From assembly GCF_001011155.1 (NCBI RefSeq), contig NZ_CP011479.1, positions 2,684,501 to 2,748,500 on the forward strand: DNA of 64,000 nt, in the 5' to 3' direction. Both the position numbers and the translations under genes were made by a program. Each line of letters starts with the position of its first letter. The stretch's first letter is position 1. The stretch is from Hoeflea sp. IMCC20628. GTDB taxonomy: Bacteria; Pseudomonadota; Alphaproteobacteria; Rhizobiales; Rhizobiaceae. Under the pieces are notes generated by a model that saw only the letters and a list, made by a program, of their open reading frames with translations, did not search any database and had not been told where the DNA came from. Below are positions 54,812 through 63,807 of the stretch, piece by piece.

Positions 54812-55258
54812 ATGAAATTTCGGACTTTATTTGCCGCCGCCGTGATCGGCGCTGCCGGGATTGCACCGGCAATTGCCGCTGACGAGCCGCAGGTGGTTCG
54901 CCAGGAAATGATGAAGAAGGTTGGCGGAGCGACCGGCGCCATGGCCAAGATGGTCAAGGGTGAGGTCGATTACGACGCTGCCGCAGCTCTTGCAGCATTG
55001 TCCACAATCAGTGAAGTGGCGGGTACAATCGGCGCATATTTCCCTGAAGGATCCGAAACCGGGTTTGAAACCGAAGCCGCACCGGCGATCTGGGCCGATA
55101 TGGACGGATTCAAGGCCAAGCTCGCCGCCTTCAAGGCCGACGCCGATGCCGGCGTTGCTGCAGCACCGGCTGATCTCGATGGCCTGAAGGCTGTGTTCGG
55201 CCCGCTGACCAAGAACTGCGGCACCTGCCATGAGACCTTCCGCCTGAAGAAGAGCTGA
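54812..55258 (+). CDS. Cytochrome c-prime
   Basis: A 148-residue periplasmic cytochrome. Signal peptide (FAAAVIGAAGIAPAIAA), then a helical body and a C-terminal single haem motif CGTCHETFRLKK, the position characteristic of cytochrome c-prime. Family members bind NO or CO at a five-coordinate haem and protect against nitrosative stress. AGGAG precedes the ATG. Lies 40 bases before a diheme cytochrome and is probably co-transcribed with it. Confidence 0.92.
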   Translation: MKFRTLFAAAVIGAAGIAPAIAADEPQVVRQEMMKKVGGATGAMAKMVKGEVDYDAAAALAALSTISEVAGTIGAYFPEGSETGFETEAAPAIWADMDGFKAKLAAFKADADAGVAAAPADLDGLKAVFGPLTKNCGTCHETFRLKKS

Positions 55259-55298
55259 TGGGTTCAAACAATCATTTAACATCCACCGGGCGCCGGTC

Positions 55299-56222
55299 GT
55301 GAAACGGCTGGCGCTCGGTCTTGGCGTTTTGGCAGCAGCTGGTGCTGCGGTCGGTCTGTGGCTGACCGCGCCGGTTCCTGTGGCTGCCGAGCGGCTGCAG
55401 CGCATTGCAGCGCTTGACGGCGATGCGGCGGCGGGAGAGATGCTGTTCTGGGCCGGCGGTTGCGCCTCCTGCCATGCAGCACCCGGCGCGAAAGACGATG
55501 CCCGCTTGCTGCTGTCAGGCGGGGTTCGGCTGACAAGCGATTTCGGCACCTTCATTGCGCCCAATATTTCGCCTGATCCGCAAGCCGGGATCGGCAGTTG
55601 GTCGATTTCGGATTTTGCCAATGCGATGCTGGCCGGCGTTTCGCCCGATGGCAGGCATTATTATCCGGCGTTTCCTTATGGCTCCTACACGCGGATGACC
55701 GACGGCGATATCGCTGATCTGTTTGCCTTCATGAAAACGCTGCCTGAAAGCCAGGTCGCATCGCTGCCCCACGAAGTCGGATTCCCGTTCAATATCAGGC
55801 GGTCGCTGGGCGGCTGGAAATTGCTGTTCTTTACAGATGCGCCACGCGAAAACGTCAACAGCGACGATCCGCTGATCGCGCGCGGGCAATATCTGGTGGA
55901 AGGCCCCGGCCATTGCGGCGAATGCCACACGCCGCGCAATCCGGTTGGCGGCTTTGTCACCAATGCCTGGCTGTCGGGGGCGCAAAATCCCGAGGGCGAA
56001 GGGGTGATCCCCAATCTCACACCCGGCGGCAAGTCTATCGGCGGCTGGAGTGCTGCCGATATCGCCTATTATCTGGAAAGTGGTTTCACACCGGATTTCG
56101 ACAGTGTCGGCGGATCGATGGTGGAAGTGCAAGCCAATATGGCGAAACTGAAAAGCGGCGACCGGGATGCGATCGCCGCCTATCTCAAGGCACTGCCCGA
56201 GCGGGCCAACGGCTGGGAGTAG
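55299..56222 (+). CDS. Diheme c-type cytochrome
   Basis: A 307-residue periplasmic diheme cytochrome c. Signal peptide, then haem motifs CASCH (about residue 56) and CGECH (about 209), each followed by a class I cytochrome fold with a methionine ligand segment. Of the type found as electron-transfer subunit of alcohol or aldehyde dehydrogenases, though no dehydrogenase gene is adjacent. GTG start at 55299 with no strong ribosome binding site. Confidence 0.87.
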   Translation: MKRLALGLGVLAAAGAAVGLWLTAPVPVAAERLQRIAALDGDAAAGEMLFWAGGCASCHAAPGAKDDARLLLSGGVRLTSDFGTFIAPNISPDPQAGIGSWSISDFANAMLAGVSPDGRHYYPAFPYGSYTRMTDGDIADLFAFMKTLPESQVASLPHEVGFPFNIRRSLGGWKLLFFTDAPRENVNSDDPLIARGQYLVEGPGHCGECHTPRNPVGGFVTNAWLSGAQNPEGEGVIPNLTPGGKSIGGWSAADIAYYLESGFTPDFDSVGGSMVEVQANMAKLKSGDRDAIAAYLKALPERANGWE

Positions 56223-56257
56223 ACCCCAGCCTGCCAATCCCGCTTCTCGCGATCGCT

Positions 56258-57454
56258 TTAGCTGGTAAGCCGCGTGACCTGTTTGACCGCTTCTTCGCCA
56301 ATATCCTTGAACGCCTTGGTCAAATCGTCGGCGCTATCGGCGTCATAGTAAAAGCTGCTGCCGGAGGAACAGGCGGCCAGCAGATCCTTGCCGCGCTTTG
56401 GCGCCTGGAAGGCAACTGCGAAAACCGTCACGCCTTCGTCCTTGGCCTTGTCGCAATATTTGATCGTCTGCTTGTCGGCGTAGTCATTTTCCCAGTCAGA
56501 ACCTGTGGAGTTCTCACCATCTGTCATGAAGACAATGAACTTCGACGGGTTCTTCGATTCATTGACCGAATAATGGGCGTTGATTTCAGTCGAGCTGGTG
56601 ATCTGCTCGTAACCCCACTTCATCGCATCTTCGGAATTCGTTCCACCAGTAGCTTCAAGCGCGGCGGCAAAAGCCGTCACCAATGGCTTTGTCCAAGTCA
56701 TGGTTCGCTTGTCGCCGCTTTTGGTTTCGGAATTGTAGCTGACTGCCCCCATCCGGGTGTACTCGTTGGTCAGGTCTGCTGTCTGCAGATGCACAGTCAG
56801 AAGCCCGACCGCTTCCTTCAGGACATCGATCTTGGGAACATCGACCTCCTGGGTGGTGGTTCCGCACTGATACTTACGCCATCCCCGGCCGCAGTATTTG
56901 GCAACGGTCTCGAATTTGGTCCTGCCGGACGCCCAATCCATTGACCCGGAGCGGTCCAGCACAAGCATCATCGACAGCGGATTGGAGCCATCACGGGCGG
57001 ATTCCGATGTACCGCTGATGGTGACATCAATGGTCTCCTTGCCCATGAACCTTGCCAGTCCGCTCAAATCCTGAGATCCGTTGGCTACAACCTCAACGGT
57101 CCAGACCGTCTTTGAGCCGGTTCCCGTCTGGGTGACGGTGACAGTCGGGGTGGCTGCAAAACCGGAAAACGCATTGGCATCGTCCGCAATCTGGCCATTG
57201 AAGAAGTTTATGGCGTAGGCTTTTGCTTCGCTCTCGACGATCTTTTCTTCGGCGAGCTGGCTGGTGGTGGCCAGCGCCGCGCTGTCAGCGGCGTTCTGGA
57301 GCCGGGTTTTCATCGACAACGCATTGGTCGTGTCCAAAGCGAGACTTCCCGCCACGAACATGACCGGCAACATGATGCTGGCCATCATGGCAAAGTTGCC
57401 ATCGGTATTGCCCAGCAAATTGGCAATTTTGCGTGTTATCCGGGACTTGGCCAT
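56258..57454 (-). CDS. TadG-like pilus-associated protein with VWA domain
   Basis: A 398-residue protein of the Tad/Flp pilus accessory type. The N-terminal TadE/G-like hydrophobic segment (GNFAMMASIMLPVMFVAGSL) anchors it, followed by a von Willebrand A domain with the metal-ion site in MLVLDRSGSM (DxSGS). It has several cysteines in the VWA loop (CGRGWRKYQCG). No other tad genes are in the window, so it is probably a stand-alone copy. ATG 57454 has GAGGT upstream. Confidence 0.85.
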   Translation of the reverse strand: MAKSRITRKIANLLGNTDGNFAMMASIMLPVMFVAGSLALDTTNALSMKTRLQNAADSAALATTSQLAEEKIVESEAKAYAINFFNGQIADDANAFSGFAATPTVTVTQTGTGSKTVWTVEVVANGSQDLSGLARFMGKETIDVTISGTSESARDGSNPLSMMLVLDRSGSMDWASGRTKFETVAKYCGRGWRKYQCGTTTQEVDVPKIDVLKEAVGLLTVHLQTADLTNEYTRMGAVSYNSETKSGDKRTMTWTKPLVTAFAAALEATGGTNSEDAMKWGYEQITSSTEINAHYSVNESKNPSKFIVFMTDGENSTGSDWENDYADKQTIKYCDKAKDEGVTVFAVAFQAPKRGKDLLAACSSGSSFYYDADSADDLTKAFKDIGEEAVKQVTRLTS

Positions 57455-57649
57455 CACAGGACCTCGCATGCGTTAAATTTGTTCATAGGTACAAATACAA
57501 CGAGGTCTATGAGCATCACCTTAATCAGCTTGGTAAAATTTTAGCAAAGATCCTTTTGAGGCTATTTTTTCAAATTAGTCGCTGATTGCGAGCCTCCTCC
57601 CTAGCATCTCGGCCAGTATAGCCCGCATATATAAATACCTCTTTCAAGT

Positions 57650-59755
57650 TTAAATCTTGCCGGTCACCTTGAGCGCGAAAGCATATTCATAGGCGACCTC
57701 CTCCAGCCGTTGAAAACGGCCTGAAGCACCGGCATGACCGGCGGACATATTGATCTTGAACAGCACCGGCGCCGAACTGGTGGACATTTCGCGCAAGCGC
57801 GCCACCCATTTGGCAGGTTCCCAGTAGGTCACACGCGGATCTGTCAAACCCGCCACCGCCAGGATCGGCGGATAGGCCTGGGCTGTGACATTGTCATAGG
57901 GCGAGTAGCCGGCAATGGTCTGATAGTCCTTGAGCGAGACCACCGGGTTGCCCCATTCGGGCCATTCCGGCGGGGTCAAGGGCAGCGTGTCGTCGAGCAT
58001 GGTGTTGAGCACATCGACAAAGGGAACCGCGGCGATGATGGCGCCAAAGGCGTCAGGCGCCATGTTTACGACGGCGCCCATCAGCATGCCACCGGCAGAA
58101 CCGCCCTGAGCGACGATGCGGTCATGCGAGGTGAAGTTCTCAGTGTCGAGATAACGGGCGGCGGCAATGAAGTCGGTGAAGGTGTTGGTTTTGTTGCCGC
58201 GCTTGCCGGCCTCGTACCAGCCAAAGCCTTTTTCCTTGCCGCCGCGAATATGGGCGATGGCATAGACAAAGCCGCGATCGACCAGCGACAGGCAACTGGT
58301 GTTGAAGCTCGCCGGAATTGCGATGCCGTAGGAGCCATAGCCATAGAGCAGGCACGGTGCGGTTCCATCAAGCGGCGTGTCGCGGCGGTAAAGCAGCGTC
58401 ACCGGCACCTGTTCGCCATCTGCGGACGGGGCCATGACCCGGCGGGTGATGTAGTCGCCGGGGGTGTGACCGGACGGCACCTCGTCGCGCTTGAGCAGCG
58501 TGCGCTCGCGGGTCGACATGTTGTAATCATAGAGTTCGGATGGCGTCGTCATCGACGAATAGCTGAAGCGGACGATGTCGGTGTCGTATTCCATCGAGCC
58601 CTGGAAGCCGAGCGAATAGGCCTCTTCATCAAAGGCGATAGCATGTTCTTCGCCGCTGGTACGGTCATGGATAACAATCCGCGGCAGGCCGTTTTCGCGC
58701 TCCATCCAGACCAGATGATTGCGGTAGGCGCTGACCGACAGGATCAGCCGGCCCGGCTTGTGGCGCACGACTTCGCTCCAGTTGGCCGGCTCCGGCCTTT
58801 CAACCGGGGTCTGCATGATCTTGAAGTCCTTGGCGCCATCAGAATTGGTGAGAATGTAAAACACATCCCCGCCTTCGCTGAGCGAATATTCAACGCCGGT
58901 TTCGCGTCTGGCCACCAGCTTGGGCTTGGCCGCAGGATCGTCAGCCGGCATGATCCAGTATTCCGATGTCTCGTGATCATTGACGCCGATCATGATAAAA
59001 TCGTTCAACCGGGTGTCGGAGACGCCCATGAAGAAGCCGGAATCAGTCTCCTCATGGATCAGCACATCCTCGGCCTGTGCGGTGCCGAGGCGGTGATACA
59101 AGATCCGGTTGGGACGATGGTTGTCATCAACGGCTGTGTAGAAGAAACCGGTGCAATCAGCCGCCCAGGCAGCACCGCCACCGGTGTTCTCGATCAGGTC
59201 GGAACTGTCTTCACCGGTGGCAAGATCGCGCACCTTGAGGGTGAAGAATTCCGAGCCCTTGTCGTCATAGCCCCAGACCATCGCCGCATGATCGGGCGAA
59301 TGGTCGGCGCCTGCGAGCCGGAAATAAGCCTTGCCCTCGGCCTCGAGATCGCCATCGAGCATCATCTGCTCGTCGCCGCCGTCGCGCGGGATGCGGAAAT
59401 ATTTTGGCTGTTCGCCGCCGGTCACGAAGCGGACGCCGTAGAGCCAGGAACCATCGGGCGATGGCACCGAGCTGTCGTCTTCCTTGATGCGGCCGCGCAT
59501 TTCGGCAAACAGCGTCTTCTGCAGGGCTTCCGTGTCGGCCATGGCGGCTTGCTGGTAGGCATTTTCGGCTTCCAGATGGGTGCGGATCGCCGGATCGAGA
59601 AGGGCTGGATCCTTGAACATCGCCTGCCAGTTGCCATCGCGCATCCAGGCATAGTCATCGGTGCGGGTGACGCCATGGCGGGTATCACTGAGAGGGCGTT
59701 TTTCAGCGACGGGGGCAGCAGGCAAGTTTGAAAATGCGGACAAGAAGAACTCCAT
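57650..59755 (-). CDS. ptrB: Oligopeptidase B (S9 family)
   Basis: A 701-residue cytoplasmic serine peptidase that cleaves after basic residues in short peptides. The N-terminal beta-propeller (DTRHGVTRTDDYAWMRDGNW) is followed by the alpha/beta hydrolase domain with the nucleophile motif GGSAGGMLMG, an Asp in GLTDPRVTYWEPAKW, and a His in NMSAGHAGASGRF. ATG 59755 has no good binding site; a longer reading to 59926 would overlap the next gene and is not favoured. Nucleotides 57455-57649 upstream of TadG hold no gene. Confidence 0.9.
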   Translation of the reverse strand: MEFFLSAFSNLPAAPVAEKRPLSDTRHGVTRTDDYAWMRDGNWQAMFKDPALLDPAIRTHLEAENAYQQAAMADTEALQKTLFAEMRGRIKEDDSSVPSPDGSWLYGVRFVTGGEQPKYFRIPRDGGDEQMMLDGDLEAEGKAYFRLAGADHSPDHAAMVWGYDDKGSEFFTLKVRDLATGEDSSDLIENTGGGAAWAADCTGFFYTAVDDNHRPNRILYHRLGTAQAEDVLIHEETDSGFFMGVSDTRLNDFIMIGVNDHETSEYWIMPADDPAAKPKLVARRETGVEYSLSEGGDVFYILTNSDGAKDFKIMQTPVERPEPANWSEVVRHKPGRLILSVSAYRNHLVWMERENGLPRIVIHDRTSGEEHAIAFDEEAYSLGFQGSMEYDTDIVRFSYSSMTTPSELYDYNMSTRERTLLKRDEVPSGHTPGDYITRRVMAPSADGEQVPVTLLYRRDTPLDGTAPCLLYGYGSYGIAIPASFNTSCLSLVDRGFVYAIAHIRGGKEKGFGWYEAGKRGNKTNTFTDFIAAARYLDTENFTSHDRIVAQGGSAGGMLMGAVVNMAPDAFGAIIAAVPFVDVLNTMLDDTLPLTPPEWPEWGNPVVSLKDYQTIAGYSPYDNVTAQAYPPILAVAGLTDPRVTYWEPAKWVARLREMSTSSAPVLFKINMSAGHAGASGRFQRLEEVAYEYAFALKVTGKI

Positions 59756-59844
59756 GATCGAAAAAATGCGTCTCCCCGACATAGAGGCCGTGACAGGCGG
59801 GATCAAGGCAGCGCCGCGGGAAAACCGGCAGGCAGGGTAAACGC

Positions 59845-60330
59845 CTACCGGATGACAAGGGCTGCAAGGGTCAACCCGGATGCGAGCATGCAGGCAATCG
59901 TCCGCACAGTGTTGAGACTGACCCACCGCGTCATGTAGGCCTGCTTCCAGAACTCCAAAGCCTGCGGCGTTGCGGGAGCAAGGGCTGCCAGCTGGTTGTT
60001 GAGCGGCACATTGCCGGCGGCGGTGAGCGCGAAGACACCGACGAGGTAAAGACTACCGGCCAGCATCAACAGAAGCCGCGGCGTACCGGCGAGATTGACC
60101 GCCGCATAGACAACGATGATCAGCGAGACCAGCGTCAGCCCCATGAACAGCACCATGAAGATCGAGCGCATGATCTCGACATTAAGGACCTGCATGGATT
60201 CAATGCCGCCCTGACCGGTGACCAGATTGAACGATCGCATGAGGAAATCGGAAAACGCCAGTAACACGCCGCCAATGGCGGCATAGGCAAGGACGGATGC
60301 TGCACTAAGCAGGATGAACCATAAAGACAT
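59845..60330 (-). CDS. DUF1772 (anthrone oxygenase-like) membrane protein
   Basis: A 161-residue protein with four membrane helices (FILLSAASVLAYAAIGGVLL, FMVLFMGLTLVSLIIVVYAA, LLLMLAGSLYLVGVFALTAA, VRTIACMLASGLTLAALVIR) and the DUF1772 hallmark GNVPLNNQLAAL. Relatives act on anthrone-type or related compounds. It is 92 bases downstream of the NAD(P)-binding gene, same strand, probably one operon under the divergent AraC-type regulator. Confidence 0.87.
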   Translation of the reverse strand: MSLWFILLSAASVLAYAAIGGVLLAFSDFLMRSFNLVTGQGGIESMQVLNVEIMRSIFMVLFMGLTLVSLIIVVYAAVNLAGTPRLLLMLAGSLYLVGVFALTAAGNVPLNNQLAALAPATPQALEFWKQAYMTRWVSLNTVRTIACMLASGLTLAALVIR

Positions 60331-60422
60331 GAGCTTTGCTTTCAGTTGCGGGCGCTGGGCCCCGGGGTTTCAGACAGGTGAACTTCGACCGGCTGACGCG
60401 CAGCCGGTCGTCAGGGATGGTG

Positions 60423-61250
60423 TCAGGCCGCTTTTTTCCAGACACCGGAGGCTGCGGCGTTGCGGCAAAAGTCAGCGAAATCACGCGGCTTGCGGCCCAA
60501 TGCGCGCTCAACGCCATCGGTGAGATAGGCATTGTGGCCATCAAGGGTTTCGCGGCAGATTTCTGTAAAGACATCGGCGATGACTTGTCCGCCGATGCCA
60601 AGCATTGCTTCATGGAACTGCTCGAGCGTGATCGGCATGTAACGGACGGGAATTTCGGCGGCGGCGGAAATCTCGGCCGCAGCCTCAGCGAAGCTCAGAA
60701 GCCTGGGACCGGTGATCTCGTAGAGTTCGCCATTGTGGCGGTCATCGGTCAGCGCTGCGACGGCGACATCAGCGATGTCATCCACATCGGCAATCGGCTC
60801 CTTGATGTCACCGGCAGGCAGCGCCACCATACCGTCCAGAACCGGGGCCTGCAGATAGCCTTCGGAGAAATTCTGCGCGAACCAGGCGGCGCGGACGAGC
60901 GTGAACTCCAGGCCGGAATTGCGGATGATGTCTTCGCACTTGCGGGCGTGGGCTTCCCCCCTGCCCGACAGCAAGACCAGCTTGCGGACGCCGCTGGCCC
61001 TGGCGATTTTGGTCAGGGCCTCGATCTTGTCCGTAGCACCCGGAAAGGCAAGATCAGGGAAATAGGAGACGTAGGCGACATGCACGCCCGCAAGCGCTGC
61101 GGTCCAGGCTTCAGGCTGGTCCCAGTCGAAGGGAACAGCCGAATTGCGCGAGCCTTCGCGTACTGAATAGCCCTTGTCTCTGAGTGACTTGACGATGCGG
61201 CTGCCGGTCTTGCCGGTTGATCCGATGACGAGAATGGGTGGCTTTTGCAT
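60423..61250 (-). CDS. NAD(P)H-binding oxidoreductase (NmrA/SDR type)
   Basis: A 275-residue Rossmann-fold protein. The N terminus carries ILVIGSTGKTGSRIVKSLRD (GxxGxxG), and the middle has the extended SDR/NmrA pattern (LVLLSGRGEAHARKCEDIIR). Relatives are azoreductases, quinone reductases or redox sensors; the substrate is unknown. AGGAG lies 7 bases before ATG 61250. Divergent from the AraC regulator. Confidence 0.87.
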   Translation of the reverse strand: MQKPPILVIGSTGKTGSRIVKSLRDKGYSVREGSRNSAVPFDWDQPEAWTAALAGVHVAYVSYFPDLAFPGATDKIEALTKIARASGVRKLVLLSGRGEAHARKCEDIIRNSGLEFTLVRAAWFAQNFSEGYLQAPVLDGMVALPAGDIKEPIADVDDIADVAVAALTDDRHNGELYEITGPRLLSFAEAAAEISAAAEIPVRYMPITLEQFHEAMLGIGGQVIADVFTEICRETLDGHNAYLTDGVERALGRKPRDFADFCRNAAASGVWKKAA

Positions 61251-61389
61251 GGGTAGCTCCTTGCGCTCAATTAACGATGAGCAGGACCTAACCCCGCATC
61301 TCCGGATGAACAATGATTGAAAAACCGCGATGATATGCAGATCGTCCAGACTGATGGACAATTAGCAGATGGCTGACTAATCTGACCTC

Positions 61390-62394
61390 ATGACAACCTC
61401 TGAACCAAGCATTCCCGTCACCTCCGATCCTCTCGCCGAAACGCTGCACATGCTGCGGCTGACCGGCACGCTTTATTGCCGTGGCGAACTGACTGCGCCC
61501 TGGGCGATCGCCATTCCGCGGCTTGAAGGGGTGATGTCCTTCGTGGTGGCCACCTCCGGCGCCTTGTGGCTGGAACTTGAAGGGATGGAGCCTCGGCTGC
61601 TGTCGCAGGGATGCCTGGCGCTGATCCCGCACGGGACGCCGCATACAATCTCCAATGCTGCAGGGCTTGCGGGCGAACCGCTGTTTGACCTGCCGGTGGA
61701 GAAGGTCAGCCAACGCTACGAGATCATGCGCCATGGCGGCGGCGGCGCGATGACCCGCACCATGTATGGCGTGGTGCGGTTTGACGATGTCGCCGCCGAG
61801 CACCTGCTCAAGCTGCTTCCGCAAATCATCGGCATTGACGCCTGGGATGACCAGACCGGCGGCTGGCTGCAGAGCACGCTGCGGTTCATCGCCAGTGAAG
61901 CAGCCTCGCTGAAACCCGGCGGCGAGACAGTGATCACGCGGCTGTCGGATGTGGTGGTGATCCAGGCGATCCGGTCCTGGCTGGAAACAGCGCCGACGAC
62001 CGAGACCGGCTGGCTGGCAGCGCTACGCGATCCGCAGATCGGCAAGGCGCTGGCGCTGATGCACCGCCGCCCCGGCGAAGACTGGAGTGTGGATTCGCTG
62101 GCGGTCCATGTCGGCATGTCGCGCTCGGCCTTCGCGGCGCGCTTTGCCAACCTGGTGGGGCAAACGCCGCTGCGTTACCTGACCGACTGGCGCATGCGCA
62201 TGGCCCGCAGCCGGCTGATCGATACCACCGATGCGCTGGCGGCAATTTCAGGCGATCTCGGATATCAGTCGGAAGCAGCCTTCTGCCGGGCGTTCAAGCG
62301 TGTGTTCGGCAAACCGCCGGGCAGCATTCGCAGAGCCGAGCCCGGGCACGCGGGAGCGGTTATTCCGGATCTGCGGCCGGCCAAAACCGGATAG
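61390..62394 (+). CDS. AraC-family transcriptional regulator
   Basis: A 334-residue regulator. N-terminal cupin-type sensory domain (Cupin_6-like: GTLYCRGELTAPWAIAIPRL, LALIPHGTPHTISN), and a C-terminal AraC DNA-binding domain with two helix-turn-helix motifs (WSVDSLAVHVGMSRSAFAAR, and LAAISGDLGYQSEAAFCRAF). It diverges from the NAD(P)-binding/DUF1772 operon by 139 bases and by position is its likely activator; the inducer is unknown. Confidence 0.92.
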   Translation: MTTSEPSIPVTSDPLAETLHMLRLTGTLYCRGELTAPWAIAIPRLEGVMSFVVATSGALWLELEGMEPRLLSQGCLALIPHGTPHTISNAAGLAGEPLFDLPVEKVSQRYEIMRHGGGGAMTRTMYGVVRFDDVAAEHLLKLLPQIIGIDAWDDQTGGWLQSTLRFIASEAASLKPGGETVITRLSDVVVIQAIRSWLETAPTTETGWLAALRDPQIGKALALMHRRPGEDWSVDSLAVHVGMSRSAFAARFANLVGQTPLRYLTDWRMRMARSRLIDTTDALAAISGDLGYQSEAAFCRAFKRVFGKPPGSIRRAEPGHAGAVIPDLRPAKTG

Positions 62395-62417
62395 AGCTTG
62401 CCAAGATCTGCGTGTGG

Positions 62418-63422
62418 TCAGGCCAGTTCGCCTGCCGGGCGGATGGTGCCGACTTCAATGCCGTTCCAGTTTTTCATGGTTTTTTTCGACCAGTTGCCGA
62501 GCTTGGCGGAGAGATCCTGATCATCGGCAAACAGCTTGCCTAGAACCGCGCCGATCATCGCTTCGGCGCCACGGGTGGAACCGTCCTCGCATTTGAGCGC
62601 GATGCCGTAGCCTTTTTCCGGAATGGTGGCGCAGAAGACGCCCTCGGCGCCGGTCTTGGCGAAGATCTTGCCGGGCGCGATCTGCATGAGTTCGGTGCAG
62701 GCGCGGCGTGTGCCTGCGACATACCAGGGCTCGGCCATGCAGGCTGACATCAGCCGTTGTGCCGCCTTTGCGCGCTCAGACCCAAGGCCTGTGCCCGACG
62801 CCATGCGGGCAAAACCGTGGGCGATGCTTTTTAGAGGCGCTGCATAGGTCGGGATCGAGCAACCATCTGTGCCGCAATTGTCGTGACCGAGCGCGGTACC
62901 GGTGAGATCGGACATGACATCGCGGACCGATGACTGGACGAAATGATCATAGCCGACATAGCCGTGATGGTCGACGCCGGCGTGGCATGACAGGCAGAGG
63001 AAACCGGCATGTTTGCCGGAGCAATTGTTGCCGAGCTGGTTGGGTTTGCCGCCTGCACGGGCCTGATCGATCAGCACCTTTTGTTCGGAACTCCAGTGAC
63101 AGCCGCACTCGAAATCGGCTTCCGACAGACCGGCGCGGGCGACAATATCGCCGGCCAGCCGCATATGTTCAGATTCGCCGGAATGAGATGAACAGGCAAG
63201 CGCCAGTTCCATGTTGCCAAAACTGTAGCGGTCGGCTGCGCCGGTCTCGACCAGCGGCAGCGCCTGCATGGATTTCACCGCCGAGCGCGGAAACACCGGA
63301 GTTTCGACCTCGCCTAGGCTCATCACCACCGCGCCGTCGCCATCCACCACGACAGCCATGCCGCGATGCCGGCTTTCAACCATCTGGCCACGGGTGACTT
63401 CAACTAGAACGGGGTTTTGCAT
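62418..63422 (-). CDS. L-asparaginase, rhizobial Ser-Lys zinc type
   Basis: Hydrolyses asparagine to aspartate and ammonia. The 334-residue protein shows the residues known from Rhizobium etli ReAV shifted by one: S47-x-x-K50 (PRSAVKSMQ), S79, and zinc ligands C134, K137 and C188 (CSGKHAGFL, GHDNCGTDGCS). Another lysine lies in the conserved KTGAEG. This family is unrelated to the Escherichia coli enzymes and has no similarity to classical asparaginases. ATG at 63422 follows AGGAAA. Single gene. Confidence 0.93.
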   Translation of the reverse strand: MQNPVLVEVTRGQMVESRHRGMAVVVDGDGAVVMSLGEVETPVFPRSAVKSMQALPLVETGAADRYSFGNMELALACSSHSGESEHMRLAGDIVARAGLSEADFECGCHWSSEQKVLIDQARAGGKPNQLGNNCSGKHAGFLCLSCHAGVDHHGYVGYDHFVQSSVRDVMSDLTGTALGHDNCGTDGCSIPTYAAPLKSIAHGFARMASGTGLGSERAKAAQRLMSACMAEPWYVAGTRRACTELMQIAPGKIFAKTGAEGVFCATIPEKGYGIALKCEDGSTRGAEAMIGAVLGKLFADDQDLSAKLGNWSKKTMKNWNGIEVGTIRPAGELA

Positions 63423-63807
63423 GGGGTGTTTCCTGGAATCGGGTTGACGGTGGCTGACCGGCGGTTGTGGCCGGTTTGCTGGCCTGATTGATCGCAGAAG
63501 CGTGGGTTTTGGGCAAGAGGCGGAGACAAAACGAAGGCGGGACATCGAAAGGACGACCGTCCCGTGGTTTTTCCCGGCTAACGTATCTCGCGGATCTATC
63601 ATACGACAGCGCGTCCGTAGCGATCTGAAATTGCATTAATAATTACGGTCCGGAAAGCGATCACAAGCCTGCCGAGGCAGCTGAAACCCAGCAGCAACGT
63701 CCCTCGGGAAGGCCCAATCAACAGCGCCCAAACGTCCCCATCCTGGCAATCCCTGCCTAAACTCGGGCCCATGATCAAAACGGATCGTCTTGCAGATCGG
63801 AGACACC
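63423..63807 (+). other. Intergenic region, nothing identified
   Basis: 385 bases between divergent genes; should contain both promoters. A short AT-rich patch at 63640-63660 (GCATTAATAATTACGG) is a candidate promoter zone, but no reliable pair of boxes was found. Minus-strand frames here lack binding sites. Confidence 0.45.

Noticed and set aside
57734-59731. Long plus-strand frame antisense to oligopeptidase B
   Set aside because: A shadow of GC-rich codon bias; the minus-strand reading has clear catalytic motifs. The same holds for 33126-35210 opposite uvrD and 45792-47744 opposite the cytochrome.
59756-59926. N-terminal extension of oligopeptidase B
   Set aside because: It would overlap the DUF1772 gene, has Cys/Pro-rich non-family sequence, and no ribosome binding site.
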